Under the pieces are notes generated by a model. It worked only from the letters and a program-made list of their open reading frames with translations, was not told where the DNA came from and did not search any database. The position numbers were made by a program, and so were the translations under genes. Below, piece after piece: positions 51,645-60,043 of a stretch of 64,000 bases of DNA; within the stretch, counting starts at the first letter, position 1, and each line of letters starts with the position of its first letter. This DNA comes from Acidobacteriota bacterium (GTDB lineage: Bacteria; Acidobacteriota; Thermoanaerobaculia; UBA5066): contig RHKY01000018.1 of the NCBI GenBank assembly GCA_008363385.1, positions 1 through 64,000 on the forward strand, in the 5' to 3' direction.

Positions 51645-53411
51645 CTACTCGGAGGGCTCGGCCGCGGGCTCCTTCGCCCCGGCCTCGTCCTCCCCGTGGG
51701 CCTCACCCGCAGCCTCCTCGGCCGGCGCCGTGGGCTCTTCCTCGCCGGCCGCCTCCGCGCCAGAGGCCTCGGCCTCCGGCGCGTGCGGCTCCTCCTCGGG
51801 GACGTCGCGCGACGAGAGGCCGATCCGCTGCTCGTCGACCTCGATCCGCAGGATCCGGACGCGGATCGGGTCGTCCGGGTGGTAGAACTCGGAGAGCTTC
51901 CGCCCGCGCGGGAGGTTCGTCTCCGAGATGTGCATCAGGCCCTCGAGGCCGCCGGGGAGCCGGACGAAGACGCCGAAGTCGGCCACCTTCGCCACGGTCC
52001 CGGAGACGACCTCGCCCGGGTGGTGCTCGCTGGCGAACTCCTCCCACTCGTTCGGGCGGAACTCCTTGATCGAGAGGCTGATCCGGCGGTTCTCGACGTC
52101 GATCGCGGTGAGCACGGCCTGGATCTTGTCGCCCTTCTTGAGCACTTCGGAAGCGTGCTTGACCCGGCGTCCCCACGACATGTCGGAGACGTGGACGAGC
52201 CCGTCGATCCCCTCCTCGATCTCGACGAAGGCGCCGAAGTCGGTCAGGTTCCTCACCACGCCCTCGACGCGGTCGCCGATCCGGTACTTCTCGGCCAGCG
52301 CCTCCCAGGGGTTCGGCTCGGTGGCGCGGAGCGAGAGGGAGAGCCGGCGCTGCTCGACGTTCACGTCGGAGATGACGGCCTCGACGACCTCGCCGATCGT
52401 GAGGATCTTCGAGGGGTTCTTCACCTTCTTCGTCCACGACATCTCGGAGACGTGGATGAGCCCCTCGATCCCCTCCTCCAGCTCGACGAACGCGCCGTAG
52501 TCGGTCAGGGAGACGACGGTCCCCCGCACGCGCGCGCCGACCGGGTAATGGGCCGGCAGGTCGTGCCACGGGTCCGGCTTGAGCTGCTTCATCCCGAGGG
52601 AGATGCGGCCGCTCTCGGGGTCGAACTTCAGGACCTTGACCTCGACCTCCTGCCCCACCTTCACCGCGTCGGAGGGGTGCGCCAGGCGGCCCCAGGACAT
52701 GTCGGTGATGTGGAGGAGGCCGTCGATCCCGCCGAGGTCGACGAAGGCGCCGTACTCGGTCAGGTTCTTGACGACGCCCTTCATCGTCCGGCCCTCGGCC
52801 AGCGCCGCGGCGGCTTCCTTCTTCCGCGCGTCGGCCAGCTCCTCGAGGACGGCCTTGCGCGACAGGACGATGTTGCCGCGCTTCTTGTCCAGGCCGACGA
52901 CCCGGAAGTCGAGCTCGCGCCCGCGCAGGACGTCGAGGTTCTTCAGGGGCCGCGTGTCGGCGAGCGAGCCGGGGAGGAAGGCGCGGACGCCGATGTCGAC
53001 GGCGAGGCCCCCCTTCACCCGCTCCAGCACGCGTCCCCGCACGGGGGCGCCGCTCTGGAAGGCCTGCTCGACGGCGTCCCAGGCCTTGTTGCGCCGCGCC
53101 TTCTCGTACGAGAGGACGACGTAGCCGGAGGCGTCCTCGGTCTTCTCGAGGATCGCGTCGATCTCCTGCCCGGGCTGGGGCATCTGGTCGGCGGGGACGT
53201 GGGCGAACTCGCGGCGGGGGATCATCCCCTCCGACTTGAAGCCGATGTCGACGAGCACCTCGTCGTCGGTCACCTGGAGGACCCGCCCGCGGATCAGCTC
53301 GCCCTCCGTGAGCGAGCGTTCGCTCTCCGCCAGGAGCTGGGCGAAGTCCCCGTTGTCTCCGCCCTCCTCGGGCTTGCGCCCGGCGCGGTCCTTCAGTTCC
53401 TCAGGCGACAT
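51645..53411 (-). CDS. rpsA: 30S ribosomal protein S1
   Basis: 588 aa with six S1 RNA-binding repeats, e.g. ITDMSWGRLAHPSDAVKVGQ, VSEMSWTKKVKNPSKILTIG and VSDMSWGRRVKHASEVLKKG. It unfolds and docks mRNA on the 30S. An acidic Glu/Ala/Pro tail of about 55 aa follows the last repeat. AAGGAGG lies 8 nt before ATG 53411, one of the strongest ribosome-binding sites in the window, and a good promoter lies upstream. S1 matters here because leaderless messages, which seem common in this genome, are initiated without it. Confidence 0.97.
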   Translation of the reverse strand: MSPEELKDRAGRKPEEGGDNGDFAQLLAESERSLTEGELIRGRVLQVTDDEVLVDIGFKSEGMIPRREFAHVPADQMPQPGQEIDAILEKTEDASGYVVLSYEKARRNKAWDAVEQAFQSGAPVRGRVLERVKGGLAVDIGVRAFLPGSLADTRPLKNLDVLRGRELDFRVVGLDKKRGNIVLSRKAVLEELADARKKEAAAALAEGRTMKGVVKNLTEYGAFVDLGGIDGLLHITDMSWGRLAHPSDAVKVGQEVEVKVLKFDPESGRISLGMKQLKPDPWHDLPAHYPVGARVRGTVVSLTDYGAFVELEEGIEGLIHVSEMSWTKKVKNPSKILTIGEVVEAVISDVNVEQRRLSLSLRATEPNPWEALAEKYRIGDRVEGVVRNLTDFGAFVEIEEGIDGLVHVSDMSWGRRVKHASEVLKKGDKIQAVLTAIDVENRRISLSIKEFRPNEWEEFASEHHPGEVVSGTVAKVADFGVFVRLPGGLEGLMHISETNLPRGRKLSEFYHPDDPIRVRILRIEVDEQRIGLSSRDVPEEEPHAPEAEASGAEAAGEEEPTAPAEEAAGEAHGEDEAGAKEPAAEPSE

Positions 53412-53482
53412 GGACAGAAACCTCCTTGAGGGGCGAGAGGCCGGACGTGGCGTCGCTTCCGGCTCCGGGGCCCGAAGTGTTG

Positions 53483-53511
53483 ATCGTAGGCGGATTTGCG
53501 GGTCCGGTCAA
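53483..53511 (-). promoter_or_regulatory. Sigma-70-type promoter of rpsA
   Basis: On the minus strand TTGACC (53511-53506), a 17-bp spacer and TACGAT (53488-53483). The -35 overlaps the cmk stop codon. The leader is about 65 nt with a strong AAGGAGG. Confidence 0.6.
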
Positions 53512-54191
53512 CTGCCCGCGCGAGCGTCCACCTCGGCGCGGCAGCGACGCACCACGTCCTCCAGCTCGAGGTCCGAGGTGTCCACCCGGACGTACGTCTC
53601 GTCGCAGGTCAGCGGCGAGTCCTCGCGCGTGGAGTCCGCCAGGTCGCGGGCGCGCATCTGCGCCCGCACTTCCTCGAGCGGTCGGGGATCCCCCTTGGAC
53701 GCGAGCTCCCGGGAGCGCCGGAGCGCCCGGACCTCTTCCCGGGCGTCCAGGAAGAGCTTCACCGTCGCCTCCGGGACGACCTTCGTCCCGATGTCGCGCC
53801 CCTCGAGGACGCCGCCGGAGGAGAGCGCCAGCTCCCGCTGGAGGGCCGCGAGCCTGCGCCTCACGCCCGGGATCGCCGACACCGCCGAGGCGTACAGCGA
53901 GACCTCGGGCTCCCGGATCTCGTCGGAGACGTCCTCGCCGTCGAGGAGGGTCCGCGGCCCGCCTTCCCCGGGCACCACGCGGACGTCGGCGCGCCGCGCC
54001 AGCTCCGCGACCTCCTCCGGCCGCTCGATCGGGAGCGTGACGCCCCGGCGGCGGGCTCCGAGGCCGATGGCCCGGTACATCGCGCCGGTGTCGAGGTACG
54101 GAACCCCCAGCTCGGCGGCCAGCCTCCGGCCGACCGAGGACTTCCCCACCCCGGACGGGCCGTCGATGGCCACGACGAGCGGACCCCTCAT
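53508..54191 (-). CDS. cmk: Cytidylate kinase
   Basis: 227 aa from an ATG overlapping the hisC stop. It phosphorylates CMP and dCMP. The P-loop is VVAIDGPSGVGKSSVGRRLA (6-25), followed by VPYLDTGAMYRAIGLGARRR. The conserved REPEVSLYASAVSAIPGVRR and EGRDIGTKVVPEATVKLFLD are typical. The C-terminal LID contains RSRELASKGDPRPLEEVRAQ. The order cmk then rpsA is widespread in bacteria. Confidence 0.96.
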   Translation of the reverse strand: MRGPLVVAIDGPSGVGKSSVGRRLAAELGVPYLDTGAMYRAIGLGARRRGVTLPIERPEEVAELARRADVRVVPGEGGPRTLLDGEDVSDEIREPEVSLYASAVSAIPGVRRRLAALQRELALSSGGVLEGRDIGTKVVPEATVKLFLDAREEVRALRRSRELASKGDPRPLEEVRAQMRARDLADSTREDSPLTCDETYVRVDTSDLELEDVVRRCRAEVDARAGS

Positions 54192-55330
54192 CCGGCCACG
54201 GCCCCCGCGGGGGCGGCGCCGATCCGGCCGACCGCGCGGAGCTCGTCGAGGACGGCCAGGAACCGGTCGTTCTCCTCGCGGGTCCCGACCGAGACGCGGA
54301 AGCCGCGCGGGTAGCCCCAGCCCGCCATCGGGCGGACGATGACGCCGCGCCGGGCGAACTCGGGCTCGAGCGGGGCGAACTCCCCGTCCACCTCGACCAG
54401 CAGGAAGTTCCCGATCGAGGGGTGGACCGCGAGTCGACGCTCCGAGAGGGCCGAGAAGAGCCGCGCCCGCTCCGCGACGACGAGGTCGCGAACCCGCGTC
54501 CGGTGCTCGGTGTCGTCGAGGGCGGCGAGCGCCGCGGCCTGGGCGACGAGGTTGGCGTTGAACGGCTCGCGGACCTTGTGCATCGCCGACAGGACCTCCA
54601 CCGGCCCGAAGCCGTACCCGATCCTCAGGCCCGCCAGGCCGGCGATCTTCGAGAACGTCCTCAGGACGAGGATCGGCCGTCCGGCGCGGAGGTGGACCAG
54701 GCCGTCCGGGTAGTCGGGGACGAGCCCAGCGGCGAACTCGAAGTAGGCCTCGTCCAAGACGAAGAGGACCTCCTCCGGCAGCGAGGCGACGAAGCGGTCG
54801 AGCTCCTCCCGCCGGGCGTAGGCACCGGTCGGGTTATTCGGGTTGGCCAGCGCTACCACCTTCGTCCGCGGCCCGATCGCTTCGCGCATCGCCGGGAGAT
54901 CCGGCGTCAGGTCGGGCCGCGTCGGCACCCGCACGAGCCTCCCCGCGGCGCGGCCGGTGGCCACCGGGAACATCCCGAAGATCCCGTGGGGGACGACGAC
55001 CTCGTCGCCCGGGTCGACGAAGGAGCGGATCGTGATGTCGATCAGCTCCGAGGCGCCGGCGCCGAGGATCACCTGGTCCGCCTCGACGGCGAACCGCTCC
55101 GCGATCGCCCGGCGGAGGAAGGTGGCCGAGCCGTCGGGGTACCGGTGCACCTCCAGGAGGGCCTTGGCGGCCGCCTCGAGCGCCTTCGGCGACGGTCCGA
55201 GGGGGTTCTCGTTGGAGGCGAGCTTGACCGCCCCGTGGATGCCGTACTGCGCCTCGACCTCCTCGATCGGGCGGCCGGGCACGTACGGCGCGAGTGCGGC
55301 GACGGCGGGACGGGGCGCGGGACGGCTCAT
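54188..55330 (-). CDS. hisC: Histidinol-phosphate aminotransferase
   Basis: 380 aa, ATG overlapping the rluB stop. This fold-type I PLP enzyme transfers the amino group in histidine synthesis. The N-terminus shows LAPYVPGRPIEEVEAQYGIH and KLASNENPLGPSPKALEA, typical of HisC. The substrate region is LANPNNPTGAYARREELDRF. The PLP lysine is in LVLRTFSKIAGLAGLRIGYG. Its position apart from other his genes, next to cmk and rpsA, resembles the hisC-tyrA-aroA-cmk-rpsA order elsewhere, so activity on aromatic substrates is possible. Confidence 0.9.
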   Translation of the reverse strand: MSRPAPRPAVAALAPYVPGRPIEEVEAQYGIHGAVKLASNENPLGPSPKALEAAAKALLEVHRYPDGSATFLRRAIAERFAVEADQVILGAGASELIDITIRSFVDPGDEVVVPHGIFGMFPVATGRAAGRLVRVPTRPDLTPDLPAMREAIGPRTKVVALANPNNPTGAYARREELDRFVASLPEEVLFVLDEAYFEFAAGLVPDYPDGLVHLRAGRPILVLRTFSKIAGLAGLRIGYGFGPVEVLSAMHKVREPFNANLVAQAAALAALDDTEHRTRVRDLVVAERARLFSALSERRLAVHPSIGNFLLVEVDGEFAPLEPEFARRGVIVRPMAGWGYPRGFRVSVGTREENDRFLAVLDELRAVGRIGAAPAGAVAG

Positions 55331-56172
55331 CTCTTCCTCCCCTGGCTTCGGGCGCCTTCGTTCGGCGGGCTCGTCCGGGCGGAGCGCCGCCGGGCGGTGG
55401 GACGGCGGGCTCGTCCGGGCGGGCGCCGCTCCTGGCCGGAGGCGAACAGGGAGCGGACCTCTTCGGGCGTCAGGTCGCGGAACTGCCCCGGCGAGAGCGA
55501 GCGGTCCCGGATCGGGCCGATGGCCACCCGGCGGAGCTTGGAGACCGGGTGCCCGACCGACTGGAGCATCCTCCGGACCTGGCGGGAGCGCCCCTCGGTG
55601 AGCGTCACCTTCAGCCAGGCGTTTCCGCCCACGCCCTGGCGTTCGGGCGTCGTCTCGACGATCTCGACCTCGGCCGGGGCGGTCCTCTTGCCGTCGAGGA
55701 AGACCCCGGCGCGGAGCCTGGCGAGCTCGCCGGGAGTCGGGATGCCGGAGACCTTCACCTCGTACTCCTTCCGGCAGCCTCCGGAGGGGTGCGTGACCTT
55801 CTGGACGAGCGCCCCGTCGTCCGTCAGGAGGAGGAGCCCCTCCGACTCCACGTCGAGGCGCCCCGCGGGGACGACCCTCTCGGAGATCCGCGAGCGGAGG
55901 AGGTCGACGACGGTCGTCCGCCCTTCCTCGTCCTGGCGGGTGACGACCACGCCTCGGGGCTTGTTGAGGAGGACGTACCGCCTCCGCCGGGCGGCGCGCA
56001 CGAGCTTCCCGTCCACCTTGACGTGGTCGGTCTCGAGGTCTGCCTTCGTCCCGAGCTCGGTGACGACGACCCCGTTGACCGTCACCTTCCCTTCCCGGAT
56101 CAGCTCCTCGGCGGCCCGCCGGGAGGCGACCCCCGCGGAGGCCAGGAGCTTCTGGAGCCGTTCGGCTGGCAT
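55327..56172 (-). CDS. 23S rRNA pseudouridine synthase, RluB/RsuA family
   Basis: 281 aa. The N-terminal S4 domain (AERLQKLLASAGVASRRAAE) is followed by the catalytic domain with the active-site Asp in VPAGRLDVESEGLLLLTDDG and the KEYEVKVSG segment. LTEGRSRQVRRMLQSVGHPV is family-typical. The C-terminal 35 residues are basic and Arg/Pro-rich. RluB (U2605 of 23S rRNA) is the likely member, but RsuA or RluE cannot be excluded. GGGAGG lies upstream of ATG. Confidence 0.92.
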   Translation of the reverse strand: MPAERLQKLLASAGVASRRAAEELIREGKVTVNGVVVTELGTKADLETDHVKVDGKLVRAARRRRYVLLNKPRGVVVTRQDEEGRTTVVDLLRSRISERVVPAGRLDVESEGLLLLTDDGALVQKVTHPSGGCRKEYEVKVSGIPTPGELARLRAGVFLDGKRTAPAEVEIVETTPERQGVGGNAWLKVTLTEGRSRQVRRMLQSVGHPVSKLRRVAIGPIRDRSLSPGQFRDLTPEEVRSLFASGQERRPPGRARRPTARRRSARTSPPNEGARSQGRKR

Positions 56173-56208
56173 CGGGGCGGATCCTCCCGGGGGCCGGACG
56201 GCCCGCGG

Positions 56209-57030
56209 CTATTCTCCCACCGTGTCGTCGGGGACGGCCGTCGCGTCGTCGGGAGGCGCGGGCTCCGGCCCGCCGGCTGCCTCGGCCACTTCGGCCACTT
56301 CGGCCGCTTCGGCCTCCTCGGCCGGGAAGAGCTCGGTCTGCGAGGGAGCGGGCGCTGGGGCCTCCTGGCCGTAGACGGCCTCCAGCTCCTCGGGCTTCGG
56401 GAGCTCGCCCAGCGCGTTCAGGCCGAACCGGAGGAGGAACTCCTTCGTCGTCTTGTACAGGAACGGGGTCCCGACGACCTCCTTCCGGCCGGCCGTCGTG
56501 ATCAGCTTCCGGTCGAGGAGGGTCCGGAGCGAGGACGACGAGTTCACGCCCCTAAGCTCGGCGATCTCCGGTCCCGTGATCGGCTGCCGGTAGGCCACGA
56601 TGGCGAGGGTCTCCAGCGCGGCCATCGACAGGCGGCTCCGGCCGTCGAGGCCCAGGAGGCGGCGGACCGGGTAGTCGAACTCGGGGCGCGAGACGAGGCG
56701 GACGCCCCCGGCGGCCCGGTCGAGGCGGACGCCCCGGCCGGCCGCCTCGCACTCCCGCTCGATCGCCTGGAGAGCCGCCAGGACGGCCTCGACGGGCAGC
56801 TCGGCCGCCTCCGCGAGCCGCTCCGGGGAGTGGGGCTTGCCGGAGGCGTAGAGCATCGCCTCGACGACGGCCCGGGCGCCGGCCTCCCCCGCCGCGGTCT
56901 CGGGCGAGCTGGCCGGCGCCTCCGGCGCCGCGGCTCCCTCCGTCGGCGGGGGGACGGAAGCCGCGACCGGCTCGGCGGCCCCCGCGTCGCCGCCCTCGGC
57001 CTGGGGCGTCGGGATCTTCTCTTCTGCCAT
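56209..57030 (-). CDS. scpB: Segregation and condensation protein B
   Basis: 273 aa. The kleisin-associated winged-helix protein partners ScpA and SMC in chromosome condensation. The core is AVVEAMLYASGKPHSPERLA, then ALETLAIVAYRQPITGPEIA and ELRGVNSSSSLRTLLDRKLI, followed by KEVVGTPFLYKTTKEFLLRF. Long Ala/Pro/Glu-rich N-terminal (about 50 aa) and C-terminal (about 50 aa) tails flank it. It follows scpA after 3 nt. Confidence 0.95.
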   Translation of the reverse strand: MAEEKIPTPQAEGGDAGAAEPVAASVPPPTEGAAAPEAPASSPETAAGEAGARAVVEAMLYASGKPHSPERLAEAAELPVEAVLAALQAIERECEAAGRGVRLDRAAGGVRLVSRPEFDYPVRRLLGLDGRSRLSMAALETLAIVAYRQPITGPEIAELRGVNSSSSLRTLLDRKLITTAGRKEVVGTPFLYKTTKEFLLRFGLNALGELPKPEELEAVYGQEAPAPAPSQTELFPAEEAEAAEVAEVAEAAGGPEPAPPDDATAVPDDTVGE

Positions 57031-57033
57031 CGG

Positions 57034-57855
57034 CTACCGGTACGCCTCCTTGAAGTCCGTGAGGGAGACCTCCTCCTCGGTCCGCTCCAGGTAGATCTCG
57101 CCGAACTCCTCGGCCTGCAGCGCCCGGACGATCCTGAGCCGCAACAGCTCGAGGAGGGCGAGGAAGACGGCGATGGCCTCGGCGCGCCCCGACAGGGACC
57201 GGAAGACGTCCGAGAGCGGGGTCGGCCCGCCGCCCTCGCGGACGCGCCCGAGCATCTCGTCCATCTTCTCCCGGATCGAGAAGGTCTGGTGGGCGATCGC
57301 CAGCGCGGGCGGGTGGGCCGAGCGGTACCGCTCCAGGACGCCCCGGAACATCGTCAGGAGGTCGAAGAGGGAGACCTCCGACAGCTCGGCCTCCTCCTCG
57401 GCTTCCTCCTCCCCGGGGGCGGCCTCGGGCTTCACGCTCGGGCGGGCCCAGAGGCCGAGGCGCTCCACGTCGACCTCGTGGAGGGACTCGGCCGCGACCT
57501 TGTACTTCCGGTACTCCAGGAGCCGCCGGACGAGGGCGTCCCGCGGGTCCTCCACGGGGACGCCCTCGGGGGTCGTCGGCCGCGGGAGGACCATCTGCGA
57601 CTTGATCGAGACGAGGAGGGCCTCGACGTAGAGGAACTCCGCGGCCACCTCGAGGTCGAGCTCCGTCATCAGGACGAGGTAGTCGTGGTACTGCCGGCAG
57701 ATCTCGGCGACCGGGATGTCCCGGAGGTCGACCTCGTTCTTCCGGATCAGGTGCAGCAGCAGGTCGAGAGGCCCCTCGAACTGCGGCAGCCTCACCGGGT
57801 ACGGCTGGACGAGCTCGGCCCCCGGAGGGACCGGGATGCGGACCCCCTCGGCCAT
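57034..57855 (-). CDS. scpA: Segregation and condensation protein A
   Basis: 273 aa. The kleisin of the SMC complex. The N-terminal helix is VRLPQFEGPLDLLLHLIRKN, followed by VDLRDIPVAEICRQYHDYLV and EFLYVEALLVSIKSQMVLPR. The C-terminal winged helix is LFDLLTMFRGVLERYRSAHP to AVFLALLELLRLRIVRALQA. ATG 57855 shares one base with the trpS stop (TGATG), another tight coupling. Confidence 0.95.
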   Translation of the reverse strand: MAEGVRIPVPPGAELVQPYPVRLPQFEGPLDLLLHLIRKNEVDLRDIPVAEICRQYHDYLVLMTELDLEVAAEFLYVEALLVSIKSQMVLPRPTTPEGVPVEDPRDALVRRLLEYRKYKVAAESLHEVDVERLGLWARPSVKPEAAPGEEEAEEEAELSEVSLFDLLTMFRGVLERYRSAHPPALAIAHQTFSIREKMDEMLGRVREGGGPTPLSDVFRSLSGRAEAIAVFLALLELLRLRIVRALQAEEFGEIYLERTEEEVSLTDFKEAYR

Positions 57856-58853
57856 CAGAAGAGCTTCATCGCGTCGGTTACCCTGTCCATCGTCTCCGAG
57901 GCGATCCCTCGCGCGGTCGCGTTCCCCGCCTCGAGGACCTCGCGCACCCACCCCGGGCGCGCCACGATCGCGGCGCGCCGCTCGCGGACCGGCTCCAGCG
58001 CGGCGTTCATGTTCCGGATCAGGTGCTTCTTGCAGTCGACGCACCCGCGGGCCGCGGTCCGGCACTCGCGGTCGACCTCGGCCACCTCGTCCGGGGGCGA
58101 GTAGAGCCCGTGGAACGGGAAGAGGTTGCAGGTGTCCGGGTCGCCCGGGTCGGAGCGGCGGGCCCGCTTCGGGTCCGTCACCATCGACATCACCTTCGCC
58201 CGCACCTCCTCGGCCGAGTCGGAGAGGTTGATGGTGTTCCCGTAGCTCTTCGACATCTTCCGCCCGTCCAGGCCCGGCACCTTGGGCGTCGAGGTGAAGA
58301 GCGCCCGCGGCTCCGGGAAGACCTCGCCGTAGAGCGAGTTGAAGCGCCGGACGATCTCCCGGCAGATCTCCAGGTGGCTCTCCTGGTCCTTCCCCACCGG
58401 CACGTAGTGGGCGAGGTAGAGGGCGATGTCGGCGGTCATCAGCACCGGGTAGCCGAGGAAGCCGAAGGTCCCGAGGTCCTTCTCGCGCAGCTGCTCCAGC
58501 TGCTCCTTGTACGTCGGCACCCGCTCCAGCCAGCCGAGGGGCGTCACCATCCCGAAGACGAGCGCCAGCTCGGCCGTCTGCGGGACGCGCGACTGGACGA
58601 AGACCACCGCCTTCTCCGGGTCGAGGCCGACCGAGAGCCAGTCCGTCACCGCCTCCAGCGTCGCCTCGCGGACGGCCGAGGTGTCGGCGTAGTCCGTCGT
58701 CAGCGCGTGCAGGTCGGCCACGAAGTAGTGGCAGCGGTAGTCGTCCTGCAGGTCGACCCAGTTCTTCACCGCCCCCCAGTAGTTCCCGAGGTGGACCCGG
58801 CCGGTCGGCCGGAGGCCGGAGAGGACGATCTTCCGCGAGTCGTTCGGGCTCAA
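57855..58853 (-). CDS. trpS: Tryptophanyl-tRNA synthetase
   Basis: 332 aa, class I. It charges tRNA-Trp. The HIGH-type motif is TGRVHLGNYWGAVKNWVDLQ, and KMSKS is LDGRKMSKSYGNTINLSDSA. A Cys-rich patch (RTAARGCVDCKKHLIRNMNA) is common in this family. TTG 58853 overlaps the M50 protease stop as TTGA. No T-box leader can exist here because there is no spacer. Confidence 0.97.
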   Translation of the reverse strand: MSPNDSRKIVLSGLRPTGRVHLGNYWGAVKNWVDLQDDYRCHYFVADLHALTTDYADTSAVREATLEAVTDWLSVGLDPEKAVVFVQSRVPQTAELALVFGMVTPLGWLERVPTYKEQLEQLREKDLGTFGFLGYPVLMTADIALYLAHYVPVGKDQESHLEICREIVRRFNSLYGEVFPEPRALFTSTPKVPGLDGRKMSKSYGNTINLSDSAEEVRAKVMSMVTDPKRARRSDPGDPDTCNLFPFHGLYSPPDEVAEVDRECRTAARGCVDCKKHLIRNMNAALEPVRERRAAIVARPGWVREVLEAGNATARGIASETMDRVTDAMKLF

Positions 58854-59503
58854 GAGGGTCCCCCGACGAGCCAGCGCAGGACGGCGGCCTGCGGCGGCCC
58901 GAGGACGTACCGGAACGCCCCCGTGAAGACGAGGACGGCGAGGATCAGGAAGCCGTACCGGCGCAGCCAGAAGAGCTTGGGGTAGAGCTGCACCGGCGCG
59001 ACCCCCTCGACCACGCCGAAACCGTCGAGCGGCGGCACCGGCAGGAGGTTGAAGAGGGCGAGCGAGACGTTCACGAGCGTCCCGTACGCCGCGACGAAGA
59101 AGAGCGGAACGGCCACCGCCGCCAGCTCCGGCGCGCCGCGGAAGGGCCGGAGGAGCGCCACGGCGGCGCCGAACGCCAGGGCCAGGGCGAGGTTGGAGAG
59201 GGGGCCCGCCGCCGAGACCCAGAGGTGGGCGCGCCGCGGGTTCGGGACGCCCCGGAGGTCGACGGGGACGGGCTTGGCCCAGCCGAACACCGGGGCCCCC
59301 GTGAAGGCCAGGACCGCCGGGATCAGGAGGCTGCCGAGCGGGTCGAGGTGGCGGATCGGGTTGAGCGTGATCCGCCCGAGGTCCCGCGCGGTCGTGTCGC
59401 CGAACCGGAGCGCGACGAGGCCGTGGGCCGACTCGTGCACCGAGACCGCAAACAGGAGCACGGCGACCTGGACGACGGTTGTGAAGAGCTGCTCGGGGGT
59501 CAC
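58850..59503 (-). CDS. Site-2 protease family (M50B) membrane metalloprotease
   Basis: 217 aa. The zinc-binding HEXXH is in VSVHESAHGLVALRFGDTTA (H23, E24, H27), and the second conserved motif is LFNLLPVPPLDGFGVVEGVA with Asp. Six hydrophobic segments are visible. No PDZ domain, so this is the small Rv-type or RseP-related subset whose substrate is unknown. The GTG at 59503 is the only good start. Its stop overlaps trpS. Confidence 0.88.
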   Translation of the reverse strand: MTPEQLFTTVVQVAVLLFAVSVHESAHGLVALRFGDTTARDLGRITLNPIRHLDPLGSLLIPAVLAFTGAPVFGWAKPVPVDLRGVPNPRRAHLWVSAAGPLSNLALALAFGAAVALLRPFRGAPELAAVAVPLFFVAAYGTLVNVSLALFNLLPVPPLDGFGVVEGVAPVQLYPKLFWLRRYGFLILAVLVFTGAFRYVLGPPQAAVLRWLVGGPS

Positions 59504-59553
59504 GTTCGTGATCGTCGCTCGGGCGGGCGCGAGGCGGCGAATGCTAGCAGGTG

Positions 59554-59952
59554 CTAGCCGGGCCGATCGGCCCCGGCGGCGCCCTCGGCCGGGAGGCGGG
59601 CCGCCCGGCCGGCGGCGACCGCCTCGTCCAGGCTGCGGAAGTGCGGGAACCGTCCCTCCCGGACGGCGTCGAGGAGGAAAGGGTTCTGCGGGCCGACCCC
59701 GCAGAGCCCGAGCGACCCGCCCGAGGTGGCGAACCGCTCCGCCTCGCGGGCCAGCAGCGGGAGGAGCGACGTGGGGACGGCGGTGCAGGACGACAGGTCG
59801 ACGAGCGCGTGGACGGCGCCGTTCTCGCGCGCCACGCGGAGGTAGTCGGCGAGCGCGGCCGTCTGCCCGACGGCCACGGCCCCGAGGACGCGGACCGTGG
59901 CCAGCTCCCCGTCGGTCCTCAGCGAGAGGTCCACGCCCGGAGGATGCCACAC
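59554..59952 (-). CDS. STAS-domain protein (anti-sigma-factor antagonist-like)
   Basis: 132 aa. The strand-helix pattern ATVRVLGAVAVGQTAALADY and GAVHALVDLSSCTAVPTSLL resembles the STAS fold, where a Ser/Thr near LSS would be the phosphorylation site; here it reads DLSSCTAV. LPLLAREAERFATSGGSLGL and LCGVGPQN continue the fold. The N-terminus is short and the C-terminus basic/Pro-rich. No cognate anti-sigma kinase is nearby. The GTG start at 59952 has GGGGGAG close upstream; GTG 59934 is an alternative. Confidence 0.7.
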   Translation of the reverse strand: MWHPPGVDLSLRTDGELATVRVLGAVAVGQTAALADYLRVARENGAVHALVDLSSCTAVPTSLLPLLAREAERFATSGGSLGLCGVGPQNPFLLDAVREGRFPHFRSLDEAVAAGRAARLPAEGAAGADRPG

Positions 59953-59974
59953 GCTCCCCCGCCGGCCGCGGACG

Positions 59975-59980
59975 TATGAT
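59975..59980 (+). promoter_or_regulatory. -10-like hexamer of the 60044 lipoprotein gene
   Basis: TATGAT precedes a leader of about 60 nt containing GC-rich palindromes and GGGAGGGG before ATG 60044. Confidence 0.35.
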
Positions 59981-60043
59981 CTCTCCCGCGTCGCGCTCGT
60001 TTAGGGCCGGCCGACAGGCCGCGCCGCGAGCGCGGGAGGGGCC

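Noticed and set aside
58854-58870. T-box leader for trpS
   Set aside because: trpS overlaps the preceding gene by 4 nt, so there is no room for a leader regulator.
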